This document shows, piece by piece, positions 1 to 6,379 of a stretch of DNA of 8,717 nucleotides; position 1 is the first letter of the stretch; the number at the start of each line of letters is the position of its first letter. This DNA comes from Deltaproteobacteria bacterium RIFOXYD12_FULL_50_9 (lineage in GTDB: Bacteria; Desulfobacterota; Desulfobulbia; Desulfobulbales; CALZHT01). Where the stretch lies: NCBI GenBank assembly GCA_001799225.1, contig MGTA01000046.1:11104-19820 (forward strand), in the 5' to 3' direction. The position numbers were made by a program, and so were the translations under genes. The notes beneath the pieces were generated by a model. The model was not told where the DNA came from. It made no database searches and saw only the letters and a list, made by a program, of their open reading frames with translations.

Positions 1-1067
1 TTACTATCCCTGCGGCCCGGGGCAGTAAGCATGATGGCTCCGAATTCCGGATTTGCCTGATCAGCAGCAAGGACGTCGAGACCTGACGGGATACAGTAGC
101 GGTTAGTCCAAGTCAATTTATCTCGCATTTCGCCATCTTTGATAGTCCCAAAGACGATGAACATGGAGCAGGAATTTTTGAGATCACGGAGACGATTGGT
201 GTATGCCGGCCTGAAAACTCCTTCGGGAACGAGATCAAGCAGGCCGGTGGGATGTCCGGTGTAAACGACATCGCCGGCCTCTATCTCTCCCTGGTCCGTT
301 ATCACGCCGCCAACCTTATCATTTTGCATGCTGATCCCGATGGCCTTGCAGTTACTCCGGATCTCAACCCCGGAATTAGTCAAGACCTGTAGAAAGGTAT
401 CGACAATTGCCTGTCCGCCGCCGTCGATAGCGTAGGCGCCGGAATAAAAGGTGTGAGCAACCATGGCATGATTTGCCAGGCTCATGACCCGGGGTGAAAC
501 TCCGTACAGGAAGGCCGGGGCTGTTAAAACGGCTTGCAGATCAGCGTCCCGGGTCAGGGATGTGAGGAAATCTCCGAGTCCTTTTCTGGAAGGGCCAAAA
601 AAATTATACAAAAACGGAGTAATTGGTTTGTTAATGTCAAAAAATGGCATGCTGTCACAAACGGCCCGGATGGTGCCAAGATATTTGGTAATACACTCCC
701 CTTCATCGGGGAATACCAGATTGAGTTCCTCTTCCAACAGGGCGTATGAAAAAAAAGAGTGTATCTCTCTCTCCGAACCGGCAATTTGCAGACAATCGTG
801 GCCTGACGCTGGAAATGGTTTAACAGTGAGGGCAGGCAAGACTTTAAGATAATCCCACAAGGCTTTCAGTATCTCTCCATTTCCCAGGCAACCCGTATAG
901 TGAAATCCCACATCGAAAGGAACGCCCTTACGAACGAAGCGCTTGATCGCGCCTCCGGGATGCTTGTTTTTTTCGATAAGTACAACCTGGCGGCCCTTTT
1001 TGGCCAGGAGGGCAGCGGTTGTCAGACCGCTGATCCCGCTTCCTATGACAACTGAGTCAACCTTCAT
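1..1067 (-). CDS. FAD-dependent oxidoreductase, phytoene desaturase / retinol saturase-like (3' end missing)
   Basis: The reading frame is open from an ATG at 1065-1067 to the left edge, giving 355 visible codons with no stop, so the C-terminus lies outside the window. The N-terminus is a classic Rossmann FAD-binding fold: GSGISG at residues 9-14 fits GxGxxG, Glu32 ends the second beta strand, and PGG follows at 37-39. DVGFHYTG (52-59) resembles the corresponding segment of all-trans-retinol 13,14-reductase and carotenoid isomerase proteins, and GGGQAIVDTF starts at residue 216. Members of this superfamily saturate, desaturate or isomerise polyene or isoprenoid chains using FAD; the substrate here cannot be read from sequence. 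The start overlaps the end of the ketosynthase gene by 11 bp and has no strong ribosome binding site, suggesting translational coupling. That pairing makes a fatty-acid or polyene substrate more likely than a carotenoid (inference). The superfamily call is firm; the function is open. Confidence 0.85.
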   Translation of the reverse strand, partial: MKVDSVVIGSGISGLTTAALLAKKGRQVVLIEKNKHPGGAIKRFVRKGVPFDVGFHYTGCLGNGEILKALWDYLKVLPALTVKPFPASGHDCLQIAGSEREIHSFFSYALLEEELNLVFPDEGECITKYLGTIRAVCDSMPFFDINKPITPFLYNFFGPSRKGLGDFLTSLTRDADLQAVLTAPAFLYGVSPRVMSLANHAMVAHTFYSGAYAIDGGGQAIVDTFLQVLTNSGVEIRSNCKAIGISMQNDKVGGVITDQGEIEAGDVVYTGHPTGLLDLVPEGVFRPAYTNRLRDLKNSCSMFIVFGTIKDGEMRDKLTWTNRYCIPSGLDVLAADQANPEFGAIMLTAPGRRDS

Positions 1068-2310
1068 TTACACTTTTTATCACCAGACAGGCATTGGCGC
1101 CGCCAAAACCGGCAGCATTCAACAAAATATAAGAAGGGGTAAAGGTAATGGCTTTTTGGCAAAAATGCAAGTTTTTTGCCTCTGGATCCGGCTCTTTGAG
1201 ATTAGGATTGCCGGCGACAAATCCGCCATCTGTCATGAGAAGGGCGTAAACCGCCTGGGAGGCACCGGCCATCCAGAATTCGTGACCTGTCATACTTTTG
1301 GTGGCGGTGATCAGCGGGCCGATCATGCCCTGATCGGTACCGAAAACCCGGCCCAGTGCCATGGCCTCTGCCAGATCTCCGGCCGGAGTTGAGGTGGCAT
1401 GGGCCAGGACCAGATCGATGGAAGCAGGTTTGCAGTCCGCATCCTTAATAGCAAGGCGCATAGCCCGTTCCAGACCTTCACCGCTTGGCGCCACAATGTG
1501 GTAACCGTCCGAGGTTGTGGCATAGCCCTTGATTTCGCCCAGAATTTTTACACCCCTGGCACGAGCTGAGTCATAGTTTTCGAGAATCAGTGCTGCTGCG
1601 CCGCCCCCCGGCACCAAGCCGTCACGCTCATGGTCAAAGGGGCGGGAGGCGGCGGCCGGGTCTGTCTCTCGCTTGGAAAAGGCACCCAGGGCGTCAAAGC
1701 TGCACATGGACTGCCAGGAGATCTCCTGGGCGCCGCCGCAGATCATCCGGTCCTGGCGACCGGTGGCGATCTGTTCCGCTGCCTGGCCGATGGCCATGGT
1801 GCTGCTTGCACAAGCACCGCCTATAGTCCAGCACATGCCATGCAGGCCGAGATATGTTGAGATGTTCAGGGTGATTGTACTGGTAAGCAGACGGAAGATG
1901 TGGCCGCTGCCGATATGAATTGTCTCGCCGGCCGCGCGAAGTGCATCTACCTGCTCCACGGCTGTAACCGCTGAGGAGTCGTTGCCGAAGATGAGCCCGG
2001 TTCGTTCATCACCTGAGAGAGTTCCCGGCTCGATCCCGGCCTGTTGCAAAGCCTGTTCAATAGCAGCCCAGGCCCAGAGACCGAATTCCGGCAGGGTCTT
2101 GCGCCATTTTCGGTTTAAGACACTCTCCGGCTTGAAGCCGCTGATCACGCCGCTTAAGGCGCTCTGGAATCCGAGTTTTTTTCGTTCGGGGAGGAGTTGG
2201 ACGCCGCTCCGGCCCTCTTTGAGAGCCGCCTGTACCTCTTTCCTGCTCAAGCCGAGGCAGGAGATGATCCCTGTTCCGGTGATTACTACCCGGTGGTTGC
2301 CTATTTTCAC
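1057..2310 (-). CDS. Beta-ketoacyl-ACP synthase, FabB/FabF family (condensing enzyme)
   Basis: This 417-residue thiolase-fold enzyme is about the length of FabF. It would perform decarboxylative Claisen condensation of malonyl-ACP with an acyl chain in the cytoplasm. The triad is complete: Cys167 in GGACASS, His304 in AHATSTPAGD and His343 in KSMTGHEF. The Gly-rich gate GFGGAN lies at 401-406. The start is GTG (2308-2310), preceded by GGGAG (minus strand, 2319-2323) at 8 nt spacing, and the N-terminus HRVVITGTG begins exactly as the family does. After the second His it reads EFWMAGAS where housekeeping FabF has LLGAAGA; from memory, similar W-M-A-G-A-S variants occur in ketosynthases of aryl-polyene/flexirubin-type clusters. 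The gene overlaps an FAD desaturase-like gene and is not beside acpP, fabD or fabG here. A specialised rather than housekeeping ketosynthase is therefore likely (inference). An intact active enzyme is expected. Confidence 0.92.
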   Translation of the reverse strand: MKIGNHRVVITGTGIISCLGLSRKEVQAALKEGRSGVQLLPERKKLGFQSALSGVISGFKPESVLNRKWRKTLPEFGLWAWAAIEQALQQAGIEPGTLSGDERTGLIFGNDSSAVTAVEQVDALRAAGETIHIGSGHIFRLLTSTITLNISTYLGLHGMCWTIGGACASSTMAIGQAAEQIATGRQDRMICGGAQEISWQSMCSFDALGAFSKRETDPAAASRPFDHERDGLVPGGGAAALILENYDSARARGVKILGEIKGYATTSDGYHIVAPSGEGLERAMRLAIKDADCKPASIDLVLAHATSTPAGDLAEAMALGRVFGTDQGMIGPLITATKSMTGHEFWMAGASQAVYALLMTDGGFVAGNPNLKEPDPEAKNLHFCQKAITFTPSYILLNAAGFGGANACLVIKSVNEG

Positions 2311-2414
2311 AGTAAAGACTCCCGATTTATCGAAAAAACAAATAAATAATTGGCATTTTTAAAAAAATAGTCAGTTGCTGACACGGAACAGAATTTTTGT
2401 CGGCAACCGGATGT

Positions 2415-2445
2415 GTGTTATACTGTAACACGGCAATGATACCAA
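2415..2445 (-). promoter_or_regulatory. Candidate sigma70 promoter with overlapping dyad operator for the ketosynthase operon
   Basis: On the minus strand a TTGGTA -35-like box (2440-2445) lies 17 bp from a TATAAC -10-like box (2417-2422), about 100 nt before the GTG start. A perfect 6-bp inverted repeat with a 5-nt spacer (GTGTTA-TACTG-TAACAC, 2415-2431) covers the -10 and part of the spacer. That is where a repressor such as a TetR-type dimer would sit. The boxes and the dyad are visible in the sequence; that they work, and which regulator binds, is inference. Confidence 0.4.
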
Positions 2446-2794
2446 GCAGCTTTTGATTTTTTTTTTGGACTTTTTTGTATGTATAACGAGGCAGAGCAGC
2501 TGACTTTGCTATTTATTGTTTGATACATGCACTTGGAACCAGGTAGCATTTGAACATTACTATGGTTTGAGCCAACAAAAAACATGATTGGAATTGTTGC
2601 CATGAATGCGACGATTCAATATGTATTCTTACAGATGATTTATATTGAAAGTTTGACCATTTCAATGTAAATGGCAAGCTTTAATTTTTATCCTGACTTT
2701 ATGGGTTCTTTCCTGCCTGCAGAATTTTTTCTGGTGGGAGAAAATAGTGGTTATTATCAGCCAATAGTTCGTTATGAAACATGAAAGGAGAGCA

Positions 2795-2800
2795 AGAGGA
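2795..2800 (+). promoter_or_regulatory. Ribosome binding site of efp
   Basis: AGAGGA ends 5 nt before the efp ATG at 2806. A second purine-rich stretch, AAAGGAG at 2784-2790, is too far away at 15 nt. This supports 2806 as the start. Confidence 0.6.
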
Positions 2801-2805
2801 CAGTT

Positions 2806-3369
2806 ATGTACACTGCTGCTGATTTACGGAAAGGATTAAAGATAAGTATTGACGGTGAACCCTACATTGTCACCGATTTTCAGTTTGCCAAACCAGGTAA
2901 GGGCCAGGCCCTGTATAGGACCAAGATGCGCAGTATGCTCAACGGCAACTCCTTTGAGCGCACCTTCAGGTCCAATGACAAGTTTGAGCGGCCGGCACTT
3001 GAGGAGAGGAAGATGCAGTTCCTCTATTCACAGGTTGATGAGTTTCATTTTATGGATGTCAGCAATTACGAACAGGTTGTTATTATGAAAGAGAACCTGG
3101 GGGATTGCGTCAAGTATCTTGTCGATAACATGGAAGTTGATGTGCTGTTTTTTGACAATCGGGCTATCGGAGTCACCGTCCCGATGTTTGTGGCGTTGAC
3201 CGTGACTAAAGCCGATCCCTGGGCCAAAGGTGACACTACCGGCAGTGACACAAAGCCGGTAACCGTCGAAACCGGTTTTGTCCTGCAGGTACCGCCTTTT
3301 GTAAATGAAGGAGATAAGATCCAGATCGACACCCGGACCGGTGATTACCTTACCCGGGTGAAGGAGTAG
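2806..3369 (+). CDS. efp: Translation elongation factor P (EF-P)
   Basis: EF-P binds between the ribosomal P and E sites and relieves stalling at consecutive prolines. The 187-residue length matches the family. The three beta-barrel domains read through normally: the KOW-like N-domain (about 1-65), the central OB domain (about 66-128) and the C-terminal OB domain (about 129-187), which carries GDTTGSDTKP and ends in TRTGDYLTRVKE. The modification loop is KPGKGQA at residues 29-35, placing Lys32 where E. coli Lys34 is beta-lysylated. The next gene, 10 bp downstream, is the ligase EpmA, so the Lys32 modification is expected to be (R)-beta-lysine. The other enzyme of that pathway, lysine 2,3-aminomutase EpmB, is not in the window. 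Start chosen from the AGAGGA site and family alignment. Confidence 0.97.
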   Translation: MYTAADLRKGLKISIDGEPYIVTDFQFAKPGKGQALYRTKMRSMLNGNSFERTFRSNDKFERPALEERKMQFLYSQVDEFHFMDVSNYEQVVIMKENLGDCVKYLVDNMEVDVLFFDNRAIGVTVPMFVALTVTKADPWAKGDTTGSDTKPVTVETGFVLQVPPFVNEGDKIQIDTRTGDYLTRVKE

Positions 3370-3379
3370 TTCCAATCTC

Positions 3380-4282
3380 ATGCTGGATATCGGCGGACTC
3401 AGGAAACGTGCCGCTCTTATCCAGGCCGTCCGCCGTTTTTTTCTTGATTCGGGGTATCTCGAAGTAGATACCCCCATCCTTTTGCCTTCCATTGCGCCAG
3501 AAGCCCATATTGAACCGGTACCGGCCGACGGCTTTTTCCTCCAGACCTCGCCGGAACTCTGTATGAAACGGTTGTTGGCGGCAGGCGCCGATAAGATATT
3601 CCAGATCACCAGATGCTTTCGGCGTAACGAGCGCGGCAGTCGTCATCTTACCGAATTCACCATGCTTGAGTGGTATCGAACTGCAGCCGATTACCATGAC
3701 CTTATGGTCGATTGCGAGAACCTCCTGCAATTCCTGGCTCAAGCGATGGGTGGAGGTAACTGCCTGACTTGGGGGGAGAGCCGCATTAATCTGACTACTC
3801 CCTGGGAACGGTTGAGTGTGGCCGAGGGGTTTTCCCGATATGCGCCGATGACCGTGAACGCAGCCCTGGCAGCCGATATGTTCGAGGTAATGCTGGTTGA
3901 ATATGTTGAGCCCCGGCTTGGCCAGGGGCGGCCCACCTTTTTGTATGACTATCCCGCCGAACTGGGCGCGCTTGCCCGTCTCAAACACGATGATTCCAAG
4001 ATAGCAGAACGATTCGAACTTTATATCGCCGGCCTTGAACTGGCGAACGGTTTTTCTGAATTGGTTGATCCGGTCGAGCAACGTCAGCGGTTTGCCGAGG
4101 AGCGGCAACGCATTCAGGCAGCAGGTCGTGATCCAGGGCCCATGCCAGAAAAATTCCTGGCCGACCTTGAGAGGATGCCACCTGCTGCCGGCATTGCTCT
4201 GGGTATCGACCGGCTGGCTATGCTTTTCATGAATGCTTCGACCATCGACGAAGTGGTTACGTTTGTTCCGGAAGAATTTTGA
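3380..4282 (+). CDS. epmA: EF-P--(R)-beta-lysine ligase EpmA (GenX/PoxA/YjeA)
   Basis: This 300-residue protein is a class II lysyl-tRNA synthetase catalytic core without the N-terminal anticodon-binding domain, as expected for EpmA (E. coli about 325 residues). EpmA activates beta-lysine with ATP and attaches it to the conserved EF-P lysine. Visible elements are motif 1 (LEVDTP, 27-32), the TSPELCMKRLLAAG segment (56-69), motif 2 (FQITRCFRRNE with EFTMLEWYR, about 74-100), the substrate-pocket ELANGFSEL (220-228) and motif 3 (GIALGIDRLAMLF, 271-283). It begins 10 bp after the efp stop, so the two form an operon. The closest Shine-Dalgarno-like stretch, AAGGAG at 3361-3366, lies inside the end of efp, 13 nt before the ATG. 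Spacing is therefore loose and translation may be coupled to efp. It is unlikely to be a true LysS because the OB domain is absent. Confidence 0.95.
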   Translation: MLDIGGLRKRAALIQAVRRFFLDSGYLEVDTPILLPSIAPEAHIEPVPADGFFLQTSPELCMKRLLAAGADKIFQITRCFRRNERGSRHLTEFTMLEWYRTAADYHDLMVDCENLLQFLAQAMGGGNCLTWGESRINLTTPWERLSVAEGFSRYAPMTVNAALAADMFEVMLVEYVEPRLGQGRPTFLYDYPAELGALARLKHDDSKIAERFELYIAGLELANGFSELVDPVEQRQRFAEERQRIQAAGRDPGPMPEKFLADLERMPPAAGIALGIDRLAMLFMNASTIDEVVTFVPEEF

Positions 4283-4499
4283 TTTTGGTTCTTCAACAAA
4301 ATACGTTGTCGGTAACCCTTATTGACCAGCAGATGTCGTCTTTTCCGGATAATCCGCGCCCCCTGGGTTGTGATGTAGATGTTTATAGCGATTCCTCCTG
4401 AAGTATATTCTCATAAAAGAATGCTCGAATCAGAATAAATTGGCATGGAGTGCAACGTTGCCTTTGGGAATTGAATTGTCTGTTTTTCATGTTTTGCAT
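4283..4499. other. Intergenic region between epmA and the toxin-antitoxin cassette
   Basis: No supported gene and no clear terminator follows epmA. There is a perfect 11-bp dyad, CGGAT-A-ATCCG, at 4346-4356 with no T-run behind it. A 40-codon plus-strand frame starting at a TTG that overlaps the epmA stop (4279-4401) is open but has no recognisable similarity, so it is mentioned only as a possibility. The downstream 80 bp before the promoter is AT-rich and featureless. Confidence 0.5.
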
Positions 4500-4534
4500 T
4501 TGACACGGGCCAGTAAATTGACTAGTCTAGTCAT
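4500..4534 (+). promoter_or_regulatory. Promoter and 15-bp palindromic operator of the toxin-antitoxin operon
   Basis: A consensus -35 box TTGACA (4500-4505) is followed after 17 bp by a weak -10, TAGTCT (4523-4528). The -10 is buried in the perfect palindrome TGACTAG-T-CTAGTCA (4519-4533). Type II antitoxins typically bind such a palindrome over their own promoter, alone or with the toxin, to repress it. The placement 17 bp upstream of the antitoxin ATG fits autoregulation (inference from architecture). Confidence 0.65.
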
Positions 4535-4537
4535 ATT

Positions 4538-4543
4538 AAGGAG
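4538..4543 (+). promoter_or_regulatory. Ribosome binding site that fixes the antitoxin start
   Basis: AAGGAG ends 7 nt before the ATG at 4551. An upstream in-frame ATG at 4440 would place the promoter and operator inside the coding region, so 4551 is preferred. Confidence 0.75.
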
Positions 4544-4550
4544 AATCATC

Positions 4551-4844
4551 ATGAAAACAGTGGCTGTATCGCAACTAAAAGCAACGCTCAGTCAACAATT
4601 GGCTATGGTCAAGGCTGGTGAGGAGATCATCGTTACCGAACACGGCAGGCCTGTGGCGCGTCTGACTTCTGTCAGGGGCAGAGAACAGTCGATTCCTTCG
4701 CACCTTCTGGCATTGGAGCGGGCAGGCCTTGCCCGGCTCGGTTCCGGAGCCATTCCAGAGGAATTCTGGACAGATGTGAGGCCAAAGGACAGGACGGGGA
4801 GCGCCCGAACCGTCCTGCAAAAGGAGCGGGAGGACGGCAGGTGA
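4551..4844 (+). CDS. Antitoxin, Phd/YefM family
   Basis: The product is 97 residues. It begins MKTVAVSQLKATLSQQLAMV and continues with EEIIVTEHGRPVARL around residues 24-38, the standard N-terminal DNA-binding and dimerisation fold of Phd/YefM antitoxins. The C-terminal half (about 45-97) is charged and lacks a clear fold; in this family that part wraps the toxin and covers its active site. The protein should both neutralise the PIN-domain toxin encoded next and repress the operon by binding the palindrome at 4519-4533. Its TGA stop overlaps the toxin's GTG start (GTGA, 4841-4844), so translation is coupled. PIN toxins are often paired with AbrB-type VapB; pairing with a Phd-type antitoxin is common too. 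Family assignment is firm, exact subfamily is not. Confidence 0.9.
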   Translation: MKTVAVSQLKATLSQQLAMVKAGEEIIVTEHGRPVARLTSVRGREQSIPSHLLALERAGLARLGSGAIPEEFWTDVRPKDRTGSARTVLQKEREDGR

Positions 4845-5281
4845 GATTCTGGGATACTTCCGGGATAATTCCCCTCTGTGTAGAAGAACCGATGAGCAGT
4901 ATAACCCGGCATTTGGCTGAAACAGATAATGCGGTGGCCGTCTGGTGGGGGACACCGGTAGAGTGCTGGTCGGCGTTCGCGCGATTGCGACGGGATGGCG
5001 TTCTGACCGAAGCGGAAGAGGATCTGACAAGACAACTGGTTAGCAAACTTGGTTGCGCCTGGCTGGAAATTTTGCCGGGCGATGAAGTTAAAAATATTGC
5101 AGGACGGCTTTTATTGACTCATCCACTCCGGGCTGCTGATGCCATGCAGTTGGCAGCAGCCCTTATCTGGTCTGATAAGACGCCCAGGGGGCATGAATTT
5201 GTCTGCCTTGATTCACGGTTACGGGAAGCGGCGCGGCGCGAGGGATTTTTGGTGTTGCCCATAGTTGAATTGTCCTCTTGA
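4841..5281 (+). CDS. Toxin, PIN-domain ribonuclease (VapC-like)
   Basis: The 146-residue product is of normal PIN-toxin size. PIN domains are Mg/Mn-dependent ribonucleases; VapC toxins usually cut tRNA or the sarcin-ricin loop of 23S rRNA, but the target here cannot be predicted. The four acidic residues that define the active site are all visible: Asp5 in RFWDTS, Glu41 in VECWSAF, Asp100 in RAADAMQLAAAL and Asp124 in VCLDSRLREAA. The catalytic site therefore appears intact. The start is GTG at 4841, with GGGAGG (4828-4833) 7 nt upstream inside the antitoxin gene and a 4-bp overlap with the antitoxin stop. The closing segment REGFLVLPI matches the last beta strand of the fold. The gene ends convergently with the UDG-like gene, 87 bp away. 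Confidence 0.92.
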   Translation: MRFWDTSGIIPLCVEEPMSSITRHLAETDNAVAVWWGTPVECWSAFARLRRDGVLTEAEEDLTRQLVSKLGCAWLEILPGDEVKNIAGRLLLTHPLRAADAMQLAAALIWSDKTPRGHEFVCLDSRLREAARREGFLVLPIVELSS

Positions 5282-5368
5282 TTCCTCCAGATCACCCTTC
5301 ATAAATCAGGTCAGTTCCATCTTTTGATTGTCTATAGAAAATCTGTTCACAAAATTAAAGCCGGCTGG

Positions 5369-6154
5369 TTATTTTTTAAAGGTGGCGATCTTCCTCTGAA
5401 TCATCTGCAGGTCTAGCCAGGCGGTTTTTTTCATCTCCGGATTTTTCAGGAGAAAAGCGGGTGCGAAGGTGGGCATGACCGGAATGCCATCATAGCTGTG
5501 GAAATGGCCGCGTAACCGGAAGAGCAGGTCGTTGTTTTTCAGTAGAGTATGGGTGGCGAGTGAACCCATGGTGCAGATGACCTTGGGCGCAGCCGCTTTG
5601 ATCTGGCGATGGAGTATGGGCAGGCAGGTCTGGACTTCATCCGGATCAGGATCGCGGTTGCCCGGAGTTCTGCACTTAACCGCCAAGGTGATAAATACAT
5701 CGTCCTGACCTAAATTGATCGCTTTGAGCATTTTTATCAGCAGGTCCCCGGCCTCGCCGCCTAATGGCGTGTTCTGCAGATCGTCTTCAAGGCTTGGCCA
5801 ATCTCCTATGATCATCAGCCCTGATTTGGGCGTTCCTTCACCCAGCACCACATGGTTACGTTCCTCATGCAACCGGCAATTAGTGCAGCCCTGCATCTCC
5901 TGCTGGATATCGGCAATGGTCTCCTTTGAGGAAGCAGCAGGAGGAGCAACAGGCGGTATTGGTGTATGCTCGTAATCAACCGCCGATTCTTTGGTTTGGG
6001 CTATTGATTGTGCAGGATCAGACGTTTTGTTCTTCTGCATTGATGGCCCGAGAAATTGTTTAATCTCCGGGGTCAACGGATAGGTAGAGATCCCGAGCGC
6101 TTTATGAAATTCAAGAAGGTTTCGTACCTGTTTCAGAAATTTTGTAATATGCAT
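5369..6154 (-). CDS. Uracil-DNA glycosylase family 4-like Fe-S protein with altered active-site motifs
   Basis: Residues about 85-261 form a UDG superfamily domain of the family 4 (thermophile/SPO1 polymerase-related) type, which removes uracil from DNA. All four [4Fe-4S] ligands are present: Cys90 and Cys93 (CTNC), Cys161 (VKCRTPGNR) and Cys177. The domain is intact in length. Both catalytic motifs deviate. Motif A, normally GEAPG followed by acidic residues, reads GDWPSLEDD (117-125), and motif B, normally HPA or HPS, reads APA (231-233), so the His is replaced by Ala. The Gly-rich GGEAG (132-136) is retained. Residues 1-85 are an extra N-terminal part with a Pro/Ala/Ser-rich linker (about 45-78). 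The ATG has no obvious Shine-Dalgarno, and a later Met at residue 39 is a possible alternative start. Fold confidence is high; glycosylase activity is uncertain. Confidence 0.85.
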   Translation of the reverse strand: MHITKFLKQVRNLLEFHKALGISTYPLTPEIKQFLGPSMQKNKTSDPAQSIAQTKESAVDYEHTPIPPVAPPAASSKETIADIQQEMQGCTNCRLHEERNHVVLGEGTPKSGLMIIGDWPSLEDDLQNTPLGGEAGDLLIKMLKAINLGQDDVFITLAVKCRTPGNRDPDPDEVQTCLPILHRQIKAAAPKVICTMGSLATHTLLKNNDLLFRLRGHFHSYDGIPVMPTFAPAFLLKNPEMKKTAWLDLQMIQRKIATFKK

Positions 6155-6165
6155 AGTAAGCTTGA

Positions 6166-6225
6166 CCAGCGCTGGCTAGAGGTGTTGTATTAAAATAGTA
6201 TACTCTGATTACTTTGGCATGGCGA
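6166..6225 (-). promoter_or_regulatory. Candidate promoter and leader palindrome of the UDG-like gene
   Basis: On the minus strand TCGCCA (6220-6225) and TATACT (6197-6202) are spaced 17 bp, a fair sigma70 match. The short leader that follows holds the perfect 10-bp palindrome CCAGCGCTGG (6166-6175), lying 11-21 nt before the ATG where a ribosome binding site would be expected. Function of the palindrome is unknown. Confidence 0.35.
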
Positions 6226-6379
6226 GTGTTAACAGCAATAGGTCTATTCCGTATTTTCAGGTTGTCATTATTTGATATTATTTGGTTAAATAGTTTAAAA
6301 ACGGCTGCATATTTTTAAATAATTATTATCATCATATTTCTGACAACATTTTAAACTTCTTAACTATTGGTGAGTCTCT
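6226..6379. other. AT-rich spacer upstream of the DUF1566 gene
   Basis: This AT-rich stretch has no gene. TTGTCA (6262-6267) followed after 18 bp by TTAAAT (6286-6291) is a weak promoter candidate for the plus-strand gene. The 7-bp arms GTTGTCA (6261-6267) and TGACAAC (6341-6347) are inverted but 73 bp apart, which may be chance. Confidence 0.35.

Larger units (their letters stand above)
2311..2805. other. AT-rich divergent intergenic region between the ketosynthase and efp
   Basis: This stretch of about 495 bp has no convincing gene. It is visibly richer in A and T than its flanks and contains a run of ten T at 2457-2466. Short dyads include GTCAG-TTG-CTGAC (2371-2383 region) and the operator-like repeat at 2415-2431. 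A TATTAT hexamer at 2752-2757 could be a -10 box for efp but lacks a good -35. A 61-codon minus-strand frame (2418-2603) shows no family resemblance and spans the candidate promoter, so I do not call it. No tRNA or recognisable riboswitch was seen. Confidence 0.6.

Noticed and set aside
484..852. 122-codon plus-strand frame
   Set aside because: It lies opposite the FAD oxidoreductase, whose minus-strand frame is continuous and family-like throughout; the plus frame has no recognisable similarity.
943..1392. 149-codon plus-strand frame
   Set aside because: Antisense shadow across the junction of the ketosynthase and oxidoreductase genes, both of which are well supported.
2418..2603. 61-codon minus-strand frame in the divergent spacer
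   Set aside because: Unusual composition, no similarity recognised, and its end overlaps the candidate ketosynthase promoter.
3350..4108. 252-codon minus-strand frame
   Set aside because: Antisense shadow of epmA, which carries all class II synthetase motifs on the plus strand.
4279..4401. 40-codon TTG-initiated plus-strand frame after epmA
   Set aside because: Short, with a rare start overlapping the epmA stop, only a weak ribosome site and no similarity; could be chance.
4440..4844. Longer antitoxin start at 4440
   Set aside because: It would include the -35 box, the operator and the AAGGAG site inside the coding region; the family N-terminus begins at 4551.
4575..5046. Three overlapping minus-strand frames of 124-151 codons
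   Set aside because: All are antisense to the antitoxin and toxin, which have complete domains, coupling and catalytic residues.
5282..5368. Terminator between the convergent toxin and UDG-like genes
   Set aside because: AGCCGGCT near 5359-5366 is self-complementary but has no loop and so cannot form a proper terminator hairpin.
6261..6347. Inverted GTTGTCA / TGACAAC arms
   Set aside because: Only 7 bp each and 73 bp apart in an AT-rich spacer; no evidence for an insertion element or attachment site.
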